64,000 nucleotides of DNA from Gavia stellata (Eukaryota; Chordata; Aves; Gaviiformes; Gaviidae): NCBI RefSeq assembly GCF_030936135.1, contig NC_082595.1, positions 16,071,930 to 16,135,929 on the forward strand, written 5' to 3'. Each line of letters opens with the position of its first letter. Within the stretch, counting starts at the first letter, position 1. Both the position numbers and the translations under genes were made by a program. Shown here in pieces: positions 13,691-26,700 of this stretch. Under the pieces are notes generated by a model. The model did no database searches and was not told the origin of the DNA. It was given only the letters and a program-made list of their open reading frames with translations.

Positions 13691-14092
13691 ATTTAAACTT
13701 GGTGTGGCTGTCTGTAAGTAAGCTTGTCTTGCAAATTGGTTTCAAAACAGTCAGCATTCTTTTCTGTACCAGAAGCCCTTGATAAGTCAAGAATGGTGCA
13801 AACTATTTACAGTATCCTTCTGTCCTCCCAGGCAAGATAAATGTAGGAAACTCTAGGGCTGAGATGTGAGATGTAGTATCGATGAGCAAATATGGAAGAG
13901 GCCTCACTCAAAAGATCATTAGATCAACTGGTGAATTAAGATGGAGATGGAGCTAATTGAAATCCTTTTTTTGGGGGGGGGCCTGCTGGGTCCCTTTCAG
14001 GCATGTAGAGAGGCCAGTAATTATGAGGTCTGAGACCCTGGGAAGTTTCAAGTGATACAAACCTTGATCCAAAGCTCAGTGAAGCTGAAGAA

Positions 14093-14808
14093 AATCACAT
14101 ACAGAATCACACACAGAATCTTTAAGGTTAGAAAAGACCTGTAAGATCACCAAGTCCAACCATCAACCCAACACCACTATGCCTGCTAAAACATGTCCCA
14201 CAATGCCACGTCCACACATTCCTTGAACACCTCCAGTGATGGTGACCACCACTTTCCTGGGCAGCCTGTTCCAATACTTCACCACTCTCTCTGTAGAGAA
14301 ATTTTTCCTAATATCCAGCCTGAACCTGCCCTGGCGCAACTTAAGGCCATGTCCTCTTGTCCTATCACTTGTCACTTGGGAGAAGAGACCAGCACCCACC
14401 TCTCTGCAACCCCCTTCCAGGTAATTGTAGAGAGTGATGAGGTCTCCCCTCAGCCTCCTCTTCTCCAGACTGAACAACCCCAGTTCCCTCAGCCGCTCCT
14501 CATAAGACTTGTGCTCCAGACCCCTCACCAGCTTTGTCGCCCTTCTCTGGACACGCTCCAGCACCTCAATGTCCTTCTTGTAGTGAAGGGCCCAAAACTG
14601 AACACAAGATTTGAGGTGTGGCCTCACCAGTGCTGAGTACATGGGCACGATCACCTCCCTACTCCTGCTGGCCACACTGTTTCTGATACAGGCCAGGATG
14701 CCGTTGGCCTTCTTGGCCACCCGGGTACACTGCTCGCTCATATTCAGCTGGCTGTCAAATCAACACCCCCAGGTTCTTTCCAGCCAGGCATGGCATCCCC
14801 CATGGTGC
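14093..14808 (-). mobile_element. CR1 LINE, 5'-truncated
   Basis: Read on the minus strand this is the 3' part of a chicken-repeat-1 non-LTR retrotransposon. A 192-codon frame (14,163-14,741) encodes the C-terminal part of the reverse-transcriptase polyprotein, with [40 protein letters not shown] and [20 protein letters not shown]. The 3' untranslated part follows (TTGGACTTGGTGATCTTACA), and it ends in imperfect ATTCTGTG-type repeats at about 14,093-14,115. The 5' end is lost near 14,808. Upstream of the frame the coding register is broken close to the DSQL segment. There is no endonuclease and no catalytic RT core, so the copy is dead. Confidence 0.92.
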
Positions 14809-17800
14809 ATGAATATTGCACGTGTTATGGGACTTTGTGTTTTTGAAGAATAATTATCTCAAATGCAGAGACAGAGGATTCCACTAAACTAAATTCCACA
14901 GTCTTGTTCTACATGAGGGTTACAATGGTTAAGAGGGAGGAAGGAGTTGCTTTTCCTCTCAAGGTAAATATGATGATGAGGTTAATTTCTGGATCATTCC
15001 CCAGAGTCATATCCAAGGGGACAGAGAAGTCAGTAGGGCTCTCTACATTGAGTTGCAAGCCGTGAAATAGAGAGCCAGCACGCCATACCTGCCATGAGGA
15101 AGCAGAGGAAGAATGAGGGAAATGGACATGACCCCTTGCCTCAACCTCACCACATCTGCTCAGAAGCAGCAAGCCACCACAGGCAGTCAGCAAACTGCAT
15201 GTCTGTCACAGGCGCAAGACATTCCCTCTCTTCTGGAACAAGCTGTGAGCACTGAGTATTGCAGTGTAAGTAAAACCTTTAATGAAGGTTGGGCTTTACA
15301 ATTACACATATTAAGAGCCTATAATAATAGTTTACAAACAGGAATCATGTGTTTTGCTTTGTCATAATAATAATCATCAGTGGTACTTGGCAGCTGTTCT
15401 ACCATCACAGAAACTCACTGCTGCAGCCTGGAAAACCCTCTCTTTCTGATAAGACTCAAAGAAGGGCTGCTAACCATGTATATGATTGCTAGGCAAATGA
15501 TATGGCAGAAGTCCATTGAGCAATAGGCCAAGTAGGTACATGGAAATCAGCAAGCAGTAATACGCTACCCTGGGAATAAATACTATGGTATGCCACACCA
15601 CTGGGGACGAAATGTTAGTGCAAAATGAGTACATAATATGGTGAGCAACCCTAAGGGGTAAGGATCTGTATTTACAACACTCCTTACAATTACTAATGCC
15701 ACACTCAGCAATTCTGTATTAAAATTGGTATTTGTTGTTTAATACATTGCTGAGGACTGATTTACAATTTGATTCCAACTCCTAAACGAATTGCAATTAT
15801 TCTGGCAGCTATTAATTGTGTAAATTGATGGGCAGGAGTTTATCTCACAGTATCCAGTCTGTTTTTTATGGCTGCTGTTTTATTGCTCCATGTTTGCTGT
15901 AGGATTGGCTTTGCTTGCCAATACTTACAAGTTAAAAACAAATTTTAATATATTTGTTGGCTTATATGTAAGATTGGGGGAGGGATTTTTTCATTTGTGA
16001 TTTGGAGATTTTTCCTCTTCATCATCCTGAGTTTTTTCTATTAATTGTTGCTCCATTTTAATTATTTTATTAATTATTTTATTAATTGTTGGATCAGCTG
16101 CCAAAGTCAAGGTCAGACACTCTCTAAAAGAACATTGGGGCATAATCTGTGGGGAGGAAAAAGACCTATTTAAGCAAAGGGCATACAAACAAATGGAATA
16201 CATTCACATTGGCAATTAGAAAGTTTCTAATTGTCAAAGCAGTGACAATCTAGAGCCAGTAAGAGAAATGGGAGGAAGAAAGCTACCTGGTTCTAAAGTG
16301 GAGACGGAGCAGATCATCTCAGATCGTTCTGGGTGCTGTGCCTCTGATAGAGCCTGGACTCAATAGCTTGCTTACACTGCTACATGAAGGCTACCCTGCA
16401 GCATGATGAGGTCCTGGCACTTCGTGCAGTTTCCCACCATCCTGCTTGGTCTTGTGGTGACAATGTCTGGCAGAAAGGATTACCCAGATCCTACCTTGCA
16501 AGGATCTTGGGCTTTTCCAAAGGGCTCTGACTTGTCCTGGTCAAGAGCAGACTGAATTTATAGTCAGCCCAAGCTGAGGCTGAGAAAATCTGGCCGTCAG
16601 ATGGAAGCACTCTGGCAGGTAGAGCACAGACAGAGCCTGTAACCCCCAATCTTTTGTGAGCTTTGCAGTGGTTAGTTACGGCGAGCTGATGTTTTGGGTC
16701 CTGCCGGTTTCCCTGTACTCTGAACTCACAGCGTTCAGCAAAGCACAGAAATGGCCTTGGGCTTTGCTGAAGTGTGAAAAACTTCAGACTAGATTTCTGC
16801 AATGCTGCATGAGTGTTGTTTTACCCCTGTGCCTCCATCCAGGCACCAGCCAAAAATTCTGTGAGAAACAGGATCTTGATGTTAGTGTAGAGTGGCAGAT
16901 GATTCCCTTATGATTTGGGGTGAGCTCTTTGATCACGAAACCTCATAGATTGGAACTGTGAGGAGAATGGAGAACATGCAATGTTCTTTCAAAAGGTTGC
17001 AGGGTTTCCTTAATATCTACTCCCTGGAGCCAAGTGGAAATCTCACTAAGCCACCCAAATGTTTTGCAGAGCTTTTGCTGCACAGAAGCATCCTCAAGGC
17101 TGTAATGCAGGCTTTGGCTTATAGCCAAAATTGTTATTTCCAATAATAATGAGCTGATTGATTACTGCCATCAATTCCTGGCTGCTAGAAATGACAAAGA
17201 AAAATATTTCAATTATTTTTCTAATGACAGGATAGAAAATAAATAAGCCCTGCCATTCTGGGAGCAAAATATGGGTTAGGCTAGTCCTGAAAACTAGAGA
17301 GTGGAAAATTCTACTTTCAGGTACTGAAAAATTATTTAAAGTATATGAAGTCACTGTGTAAAATTTAATAGAGTAAGTGAACATAATCTTAGTGGCTCAG
17401 AGATACAGAACAAGCCTGTGATACAGTGACTAGTAGCAGCCCTTTGGGTAGATATTGCTTATCTCACAGTATATTGATGTCTCCACTAGGCCTGAACTTG
17501 TTAGACATGACACTTCAATCTCAGAGTAGATTACTGCAGTAGCTTTTTACCTCAGGACATACAAACTCCATCCTACTAACTTCACCGTAGATAAATTTTC
17601 ATGATACATATGAATTCCCTATTGTGTACATCAAAAACTGATCGTGACTGGAGTGTCAATAGGCAGAATGCATGAATGTTTTATAATTCTTTCATACTGC
17701 TGGGCATGCTTTTCTTTCCTCACATTTATATATACTTTTTATAAGGGGAAGAAACAGGTAAGAGTCTCATATTACGCTGAAAGACAAGAAGACATGAGAA

Positions 17801-18444
17801 TATTTGTACTTTTTGATCTAATGTGGTGCAGAATAGTCTTTCAGTCTTGAATAGGGCCGTACTCCTTTGCCTTGAGCCAAGGCAGACTCAACAAAGGAAC
17901 ATTGGCACTGCAGAAATTATTCCCACCAGCATGAGCTGCTTAGGAAACATAGGCTGAGGAAAAGTTTACAGAGAGAGCAAGAGAGAAAAGAGTGAATTTT
18001 AAACGCCTGGAGGAAAAAATATAAGGAAAACAATATGCCCTCTTCTGCTGAAGGCTTAATCAAGTTTGGCCTGAGCCTTTTGGCTTGAGGAACTTTGGAT
18101 CCTGCTACCCAAATGACTGGTCATGTGCATTTGTTTCAGAAAAGCTTGCCTAGTTGTAGAACACTGCTGATTTCCTGGCTTCTTTAAAAAAAGGCAAAGG
18201 CTGTGTTTCACTGTTGAACTCATTTGCTGGTCAGGGTAGTGAAGTGAGTGTGGCTCCAATGAGGCATGAAGGAAGACTGCAAATCATGAATGAGGATGGT
18301 AGCAAGGAGGAACCTGGGTATCTTCACTGAGTGTTTTAGTGAGAGAGTAGTTTGTCTGAGGATGGAGAGTGTGAGGAGACTTGGATGCAGCAAGAGAAAC
18401 TAACCCGTGTATAAAGTTGAATCCAGATTCTTCTAAGAGGAACA
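14809..18444. other. Intergenic, no gene recognised
   Basis: No coding exon or clear repeat family is seen. The stretch at about 15,720-15,930 is AT-rich with several ATTAAT and AATTG motifs. A short tandem array of TTTATTAATTA-like units lies at about 16,055-16,090. Frames of 60-103 codons here (for example 16,491-16,802 minus) show no family signature. Confidence 0.55.
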
Positions 18445-18713
18445 CGGTGACAGGACAAGAGGCACCAAGCACAGGTTGCAATGTGGGAAATTCTCATTTG
18501 TTATTAGGAATTTTTTTCTCACTGGGAGGGTGGTGCAGCACTGGAATAGATGCCCAGAGAATCTGTGGGATCTCCAACCTTGGAGATGATACCCAAATCT
18601 TGATTGGATGAGGCCCTGAACAAACATGACCTCAGCAGGCCCTACTCTGGGCAAGTGGTTGTCCCAAATAACTTACAGAGGTCCCTTCCCGCCTGAATTA
18701 TTCTGTTATTCCG
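18445..18713 (+). mobile_element. CR1 LINE 3' fragment, older
   Basis: The order of landmarks follows the CR1 3' end: GTGACAGGACAAGAGGCACC, then a decayed LxIRKNFF-equivalent (ATTAGGAATTTTTTTCTCAC), the WNR-equivalent (GCACTGGAATAGATGCCCAG), a GGATCTCCAACCTTGGAGAT segment, and the terminal AGAGGTCCCTTCC followed by ATTCTGTTATTC. Many substitutions break the reading frame, so this copy is clearly older than those at 23.2 and 61.2 kb. It is truncated at its 5' end. Confidence 0.85.
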
Positions 18714-21700
18714 AGTCAGATCCTACAGCTGGCAATGGAAGGACCTTGGCTATCATGGTTGAGGATGGGGCAGTGTGAGTCTCTGACTCATGACTAGGCT
18801 GGAGTCACTGATGAATTTGGTGTATTTCATGACTGTATGTCAAATTTCATGGGGAGCCTGACAGCTACAAACTTTTTGACTCTGCAAGGCAAGAAATTAT
18901 TTGCTGACTCATATCACTAATAAATGCTGGTATTTGTCCTGTCCAGCACTGGCAGCTGATCCCTTTGAACTTTTCATGATGCTCTGGACCAGGGCAGGAG
19001 ATTAGTTCCCTCGAAAATGCCTTCTCCATGCATGCTCAGACCCAAACTTTCAAAGCCTCCAGTTCCCCAGCTGAAACTTGGTCTGCAGGGAAAAAGCTTC
19101 AAGCAAATGGGAGCTGGATGGATCAAAGTGAATGCTCTGGGCTACCCCCTGCTCTTGAGGGATGCTCTGGGGGCAACGCTGTCTGTTGGTTCTTCATCGC
19201 AACGGTAATGTTCTAGGTTGCAGTGGATGAGTTGATGGATTGCTGTTTACATCAATATTTTCGTCTGGAAAGCAAAATTCAAGGAACAGCTCTGGTATTT
19301 TACCTGCTTTATGTGGGAACATGGTCACTCATGCCCGTAATTCATACTATGGTATGACTGGGACTCTGGTATGTCACGCAGCATTTCAAAATCGAGAGTG
19401 ACAACTTCAATTATTAAGCCTAGCTGTAGATGTGTTTTGTTAACGGTATGATGTACTTATAAGTGAAGAATAAGAAGTGGACTTCTCATTATCTAGCTGG
19501 ACAAGTGCCACTAACAACAGGGCAGATGTACTTTAATTCAAACAAAAATCCCTATTTCAGTTATATTCAAAATACAGAATTTCATGGAGGTGTGTTTTCC
19601 TTTGCATTTCCATAGCATAGAAAGGAGGCTGGAGGCACTAACAACAGTACCTCAGATTGCTGCAGCAGCTGCTTGTATGTTTGTGCCCCAACATTTTCTT
19701 GTCTTGGCATAAACGAGTGCATGTGTGTGCACTGCGTGCAGACTGTTTGATCACTCCTGTCATGCATAGCCTGGCAGAGACACGGTGTTTCCTACACGAA
19801 CTGCCATCTCTTCCCAGCTCGTGAGTGAAAGGCTAAACATCAAGCAGAGACTAACAAGATTCCACTTCTGCAGCACATTTTAATTTTCAGCAGTTTGTAT
19901 TCTGCCATATACCCAACACTCTCTCCTAAGGGGAAAAAAGCAACATAATTGAACAAAACCTATCCCATGTTAATATACTCTGTTCCCTTCCAGGATTGTG
20001 TTCATCAGAGGAACTATTTAGAGAGAAGGCCTTTCACAGTATTGTGTATGGTCCAAGTTTTTTTTAGTTGGTATGGGGATTTTTTTGTTTTGTTTTTTTA
20101 TTTGTTTGTAAGAAAGCACTATTTTAGAGGTTACATTTTCAGAAGCCATTGGATTTCAGCCATTTCAGATACATAGTGAGAAGGCAGGAGACAGTAAGAA
20201 CTAAAAAATATTATTATTTTCCTCATTACCAGCAGGAACATCCCCATCTGAGTCCCATTAGAGAGGTAACTGCCTACATTAATAAATAAACCAATATATA
20301 ATCAGTACCAGTCTTAATGCTGGGGCTGAATGACCTAATTTAGTAACTCATTTATTCTGTGTTTTAGTAGTGTGGCCTCTCTTGTGTTATCTGAGTAAAC
20401 AGAACAGATGCAGATGTTTGCCAGAGGTTCAGAGTCTCATAAACTTGTCTCTACAGACTAGCTTGAATATGCCTTATAAATTCACTGGTCTTCACTTACT
20501 GGACTCAAGCTTCAAAGCAAGCATGAAAGCTAGAAATGCAATATTTATACTTACAGATCCAGTTGTTGTAACTCAGATCAATCAAACAGCAAGAATGAGC
20601 TAGAGAGAGAAACAAGAGTAGTACATAAAGCACCTCTTTTATTAATTATTTTCCACTGGCTTTACTGAACCTGCCTTCCTTCAGTGTCTGAGACATGGTG
20701 AAGAGAGTTATCTCGTTATCTTTGTAGAGGCATTTTCAGTCTCTTACAGAACTAATTACCTAATCGAAGGGTAACTGGTTTATAGATGAACAGGACTTTT
20801 GCTCTGTGGTCTGTGTTTCTTTCTGTAGTTCCCTCTCAGATTTCTGTATTTTTCCTGTGTGGGGGAATCCATCTCCAGTGAAAGGCACTTGTGTGCTTTG
20901 GAGTGCATTTGCTGAGGATGACGAGCAATAGCTGCTGTGTGTCAATAATTGTAAATAAAAGCAAACCCATGAGAAAATCCAGCAGCTAATCCAGTTCTCT
21001 AGAAACACCTGATGGAAGTAAATAAGGCAAAGCATGTCACCCTTCAGCCCCTGCACCAGGTAGGTTTCTCAGGTGAAGGTAGGTAAGCTTTGTGTCTTGA
21101 GCAAATCCCTGAACATGCCGACAGCTGGTCCAGTCTCACAGTGAAGCAACTGGGCACAGGCCACCAGCAACTAGGAGGTCGGCACAGCACCTGTGTGAAA
21201 AGTAGCCAGGGTGCTGGGGGAGGCAGGGACACCGCAGCATCCTTCTGTGCCCAACAACAATCACAAAACTTGCCAGGGGAGTGGGACCCACCAAGGGTGA
21301 CTGCTCTCATCACTGCTCCCCATCAGCTCCTTGCCAGTGGAATAAATTATGACATCTGTCTCAAGATTTGTCTGTTTAACACCAGCAATATAATTTCTTC
21401 ATCTTCCAAAATGGATTGATCTGAAGCCCTAACTTTCGTCTGCTTTTCCATGAGCATATTAATTTTTTGAGAATGAACTCAGTTTTTCCAGTTGCCTTCT
21501 TGATTAGTCTAATGAATTTTCCTCCTTCTCTTCCCATCATCAAATACACTTTCCCAGATGATGGGGAGGTTCTTCTCTGGAGGAAAAAGATTCTTCTCTG
21601 ACACAGACAAGGTTTTAAATGAAGATTTTAAAAGTGCCTGGTGATTTAAGGGGTCTCAATATTTCAAGTACTAAGTCTGAAACATTGTAAAGTGACAGCA

Positions 21701-23177
21701 AATGCTGGGTACCTGCCCTCTGATCCCTGATGCTATCTATTTGAAGTTTCCTAAACTGGCATACAAGATCATCACTCGTTTTTGGCCCAAAACATATCTC
21801 AGACATTCAAAAATCTCATTCTCAAACTTCTACTTCTGCCCCAGACCAGAAAGTTGGCTGAAAGTTGCCAAGTATGAAGTTTAAAACAAACAAATGCATA
21901 AATACTTGGATCTTTTTAATTACTTCCTGTTTTCTGAACTTTCATGGTTCATGTTTTCAATCTAATTCTTTCTGGCTTTTGGAGAGAGATTTCCTTCCTG
22001 CCTTGCTTTCTAACTAACTAACTAGCTAGCTAGGCTAAGGAGTTAAAAAAAAAAAAGTTGCATAACTGAAGGAACTTTCCTAAATAGAATATATCTGCTT
22101 ACAGCACAGAGCATAGATCCTATACTCACCTTGACTCTCTACATCCAAGCTAACACCAACAAGTCACTGTACAGGCACGTTGGCAGATCTTCTTCTGTAC
22201 TTACCTAACGCAAATCTTCTCCTCCTTGTCTTTCTGCACAGCATCTCCTGTAGTCATGCATGAGACCCTGCTGTGCCCAGCTGCTGCTTTTTGCCCAGCC
22301 CATCCGCAGGGCTCCATTGTCTGTCTTGGCAACCCATGGGAAAAGGACTGCAGGGTGGTAACTGCCACGCTTCCCATACAAGGTACGAACCACATTACTT
22401 TTTACCTGTCCTGCTTAATACAATTCACATATTTCCATTTTTTAGGTTAATTATTTACTCTTGCTAGAAACCGAGGATGTTAGCGCAGACTTCCTCACTC
22501 CTTAGACCTGAACACCCAAAGGCATGCTGAGTTTTCACCAAGCATTCCTTAAAGAACAACTCAATATAAGAAATCCTCCTACAAATTCCACACGAATCCA
22601 CATAATCAGCCCTGCCAATCCACTGCAGACTGCAAACAGCCATAGACAGGATTCCAAACAGTTAATTTCAAATAGCTCATTTTCTCTCATCTCCGCACAA
22701 ATTCCTGTCATGAAGCATTACATGTAAACAACCCAGAAACTTAATGACGTGCCTTTCAGTCAAATACTAGTATGGCTTTTCAGTCTGAGCAGATTAATTG
22801 CAGTTTGTAACAATATAAAGTGATGCAGTCTGATTAGAGTGTCTATTGTTCTTTGGGATAAAATATTTTATGTGAATGTAAAGCCAAGATTTCTGTTGGC
22901 ACGACTTTATTGACTTCTGTGGAAAAATAAAATACTCATGTAAAATCCATAGTACATCATTGTTCGTGTGCTGTTATAGTAAATAAATTTTATAAGCTTC
23001 TGTAAATTAGATGTGCCAGATCAGATTCCAGGCCCTATGGAATGGCATTGTCAATGAAGTGAGACAATAGGAACATTTTGCTTTGGAGGAGACACTTCTG
23101 AATGAATCTTTTAGCACTTTATGGTTTTGAAGGGGTTTCCTACTTCCATTTTTTTCACTGTCCTTGTCTTTTTCCCA
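18714..23177. other. Intergenic, no gene recognised
   Basis: No gene is recognised. The only simple repeat of note is the CTAA/CTAG tract near 22,012-22,034, listed separately. Open frames of 60-109 codons are scattered on both strands without any recognisable domain. Confidence 0.55.
22012..22034. repeat. Short CTAA/CTAG tetranucleotide repeat
   Basis: Tandem CTAA units pass directly into CTAG units and end at the GGCTAAGG flank, followed by an A run at about 22,046-22,057. It is a short compound microsatellite. Confidence 0.8.
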
Positions 23178-23757
23178 AGCAGCACCTTGAATACTGTGTT
23201 CAGTTTTGGGCCCCTCACTACAAGAAAGATATTGAGGTGCTGGAGCGTGTCCAGAGAAGGGCGACGAAGCTGGTGAGGGGTCTGGAGCACAAGTCTTATG
23301 AGGAGCGGCTGAGGGAACTGGGGTTGTTCAGTCTGGAGAAGAGGAGGCTGAGGGGAGACCTTATCGCTCTTTACAATTACCTGAAAGGAGGTTGCAGAGA
23401 GGTGGGTGTTGGCCTCTTCTCCCAAGTGATGAGTGACAGGACAAGAGGAAATGGCCTCAAGTTGCACCAGGGGAGGTTCAGACTCGATATTAGGAAAAAT
23501 TTCTTTACTGAGAGAATGGTGACACACTGGAACAGGCTGCCCAGGGAGGTGGTGGAGTCACCCTCCCTGGAGGTATTCAAGGAACATGTGGGCGTGGCAT
23601 TGTGGGACATGGCTTGATGGGCATGGTGCTGTGTGGTGTGTTTTTCTGTTTGTGGGTGTGTGGTGGGTTTTTTGGGGGTTTTTGGTTTGTTTTTTTTTTA
23701 ATGGTTGGACTTGATGATCTTACAGGTCTTTTCCAACCTTAGTGATTCTGTGATACT
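23178..23757 (+). mobile_element. CR1 LINE, 5'-truncated, well preserved
   Basis: This is the 3' end of a CR1 element. The frame running to the stop at 23,617 keeps the C-terminal polyprotein from [20 protein letters not shown] through [20 protein letters not shown] to [23 protein letters not shown]-rich 3' untranslated stretch (about 23,628-23,700) follows, then TTGGACTTGATGATCTTACA and the GATTCTGTGATACTGTT terminus. The part of the frame before about 23,178 is flanking DNA read through by chance. The sequence is very close to the copy at about 62.45-62.99 kb, suggesting the same subfamily and a relatively recent insertion. Confidence 0.93.
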
Positions 23758-26700
23758 GTTCTTAAAACCTGCTTGTCATTCTCTTTAGTTTCATTCCTAT
23801 GTACTCTAGAGTTGTTTTTCTATTCTTGCTACAGGCATTGCTCTGGTGTTTCATGGCAATCCTGTAGACCCAAGCACAGAAGCACTACAACACAAGTCCT
23901 GCTAGTTGCCAACAGGACTAATGTGAGAAACTTCCATGAAACCCTTCTGAATACATCCCTCACTGAGCGGTATGTCCCTCAACACTTCAGGATGGGTTTT
24001 TCCTCTTCCTTTTTTTTTTAATCTCCAACTCCAGCTCCTCTCCAACTCCTCTCCTCTCATTTTTTAAAGGAAAACATTGCAGAAAAGACATTCAAGTGGA
24101 TAATTAATGCATGGTTTTCTTGGGTTTTTTTGGAGGGGGGTGGGAAGTATCTCTGAGGCAGATATACTAATGCATAGCTGCTTGGCTCAGTCTCTTTCTT
24201 TGAAACATTTTGGGGTTTTTTGTCTGTTGTTTTGTATAAAACCAGTTTTCTTTAGTTTAGTTTTCCTTGTTATTTTTCCAGTTTGCAGAATGCCATGATT
24301 GGGGGCGATCACTGCTCAGAGAGGTCAGAAGTTGTTTGTGGTGTTTAGAATCCCATGTAACTGCACCGGATGGGCTGAAATTTTTTTGACAAGTGTGTGG
24401 GCTTGCCAATGCAATTCCACCCTGTCCATGCTGCTGGATTAAAAATGAAGATCACAAATATTATACAGAAACTGCCAATGTCTGGTTGTTTTGCCTCCTG
24501 TTATGTTATCAGGATTCCAACAGTGTTTCACTTTTACAGGACTAGCACGTTCTATAGAACAAGAGACATTTTTAATGTAATATTTGCAGTATTACATTTC
24601 TCTATTACAATACTGCCTGACACTGGGAACCCAAGCACAAGTGCTAGATGGAAAAGTACAAGCTGCTTCACATTGAACTAAAGCTGTGTGTATTGGCATG
24701 GGGGAGCATGTAATTCTTACCACCAGTGGGATGTGTTCATACAGATGACATTAAACCAGGCTGCACAATTGGTGATGTTTAAATCAGCATTGCAAAATCC
24801 TGAAAAAGTGTAAAAATGAAGAAAAAAATTACATTATCAAAATATTGAGTCTTTACTTTGATATGTGTAGAAATTCTTTCTATAGAAATAGATTCTTTAT
24901 CCCCCTCCATTTCTGTAAGGCATCTTCTTTATTTTATATATCCACTCTGAGTGGGTAGAGGATTTTAGTTTTTGGTGGGAGGGGTTTTGAAAGAAGCTGT
25001 TTTCACACTGCACGTAATAGCATGGTTAGAAGGACAATTACTACAAATTCTTCCATTTCTGGGTGGGAAGATCCCCAAAGGCAGCAGGAACTCCTATTGC
25101 TACCCATGTGGTTTGTCACTTGAGCGTTGTTGGGGTTTTTTTTTGGTTTTTTTTTATTTATCCAACCTATCTGCTGTAAGCCATCGCCCCTTAGGCAAAC
25201 ACATGGAGTTTCGATCTCAGATTGCATGTTTGCACATAGTTTTTCCTTACTATGAACAACTTTAGATGAAATATTACTTAATTGTTCAATAATTGTATGC
25301 AATTTTAGGACCAATTAATTCCTCTTTGGGTGACTTTAATTACTTTGATGAATATTGAGGCATAGTACAATATGTTCCTCCCATGAGGATGTTTAGCTGT
25401 TCTTAAGTCAGAGGCTGTTGGGAAATAAAACAAAGCATCTGACAGAATCAGGTTTTCATAAAAAATAAAAAAAGCATCCTTCATAAAGACTTTTAAAAGG
25501 GAAATGTCAATGTTAGTTGAACATTACTGATCATTTGTACAGCTGGATAAACACAATTCTTTCACAACTGTGGTAGGGAGATCATGAGGGTACTGGAAAA
25601 AAAGGTGACTTGATATTGAATTTTCCTTAACTGAGGTTTCTCAAAGCAATGTGGGTTAACAGGTCTTGAGGTGACTGCATGGGCAGAAAAGGTGTATAGC
25701 AGAGAATGACAGAAATCAAAACTAAGAGGGATGGGTTTTTTTTAAAGCCACTGTGGTCCTCTCCACATCTTGCCAGTCAAGAACTCTTCCCGGTAGTATA
25801 AGCCAGATTTAACCAGAACATTTACTTGGCGCAGTCAGTAACAGTAAGTATCCGTAACTCTGAAAACAAGGGATTATATTTTCCTTTTTTTTCAAATTCT
25901 GTTTTGTCTACTGAATGGGGAATGGATTGTTAGCGGAGCACAGGTACCTCCACCTCTGGCTTACCCATGGCCTCCACCAGCGGTGCCCAAAAGCTGTGGT
26001 CACCTAACCACCCTCTGAATGTGAATTTTGCAATGTGAAAACGCTGACGGTGGGCAGCACTCAGAGCTCTCATCAGCAATTGGTCCTTTAGGACTTCTTC
26101 AGGCAAGTGCTGCAAGTACAGTGAGGACAGGCACTCTTGCCCTGCCTGTGCTGTAAAAGGAATGAAGATACATGTGTGAGCTCAGTTACCCCACATTTCA
26201 GGCCACACCTTTCAAAAGCAATTCAGGATAAGCTGCAAGGGCATGCAACTCAGACTAATAAAAGGATGCATACAGGACGTCAGATTTACTGTCTAGCCTT
26301 GGAAAAATCAGAGTATAATTTTCATTTTTTATTTTATCTTTTTTTCAATCAGGCATTTTTTTTTAAATAGATAAGAAAAGGGCCTATCTGGAGCAGTTGG
26401 TTTTGTACCCTCAAGGGAGAAGTTGAAGAAAGGAAAGGGAAAAAGCAGGAGTAAATTACAGTTTCTGTACTGATTCACAGATCTGGTTGCCATCAAATCT
26501 AGCATTGTGGTGGTCACATGGACTTGTTACAGCTAGAAGCAAAGAATGCAGAAAATAAGGGGTTTTGACCCTAAAGCTTGAAATACTCAAAGGTTTAGTG
26601 TTTTGAGTAAGGCGACAATCCAAATCCTATAAAGGCAGAAGAAAAACAGGCTTTGGCTTCAGTGGGCATTGCATCAGGCCTTCAGATGACTAGCAATCAG

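Larger units (their letters stand above)
4251..14092. other. Intergenic, low-complexity tracts and a GC-rich islet
   Basis: No gene is recognised. The stretch holds a T-rich tract at about 4572-4612, a C run at about 5629-5640 leading into a GC-rich islet (about 5610-5930), a pyrimidine-rich tract at about 6114-6157, and an AT-rich stretch at about 13,650-13,690. One segment, 10,680-10,735, is framed by strong splice-like signals and is reported separately. Near the end there is a run of T followed by a run of G at about 13,965-13,982. Confidence 0.6.

Noticed and set aside
14193-14636. Plus-strand frames over the 14-kb CR1, and similar antisense frames at 23.1 and 62.0-62.7 kb
   Set aside because: These are shadows of the CR1 coding strand; the same antisense translation recurs at each CR1 copy.
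23102-23177. N-terminal part of the frame running into the 23-kb CR1
   Set aside because: It is flanking DNA in frame by chance with the truncated CR1 and does not match CR1 or another family.
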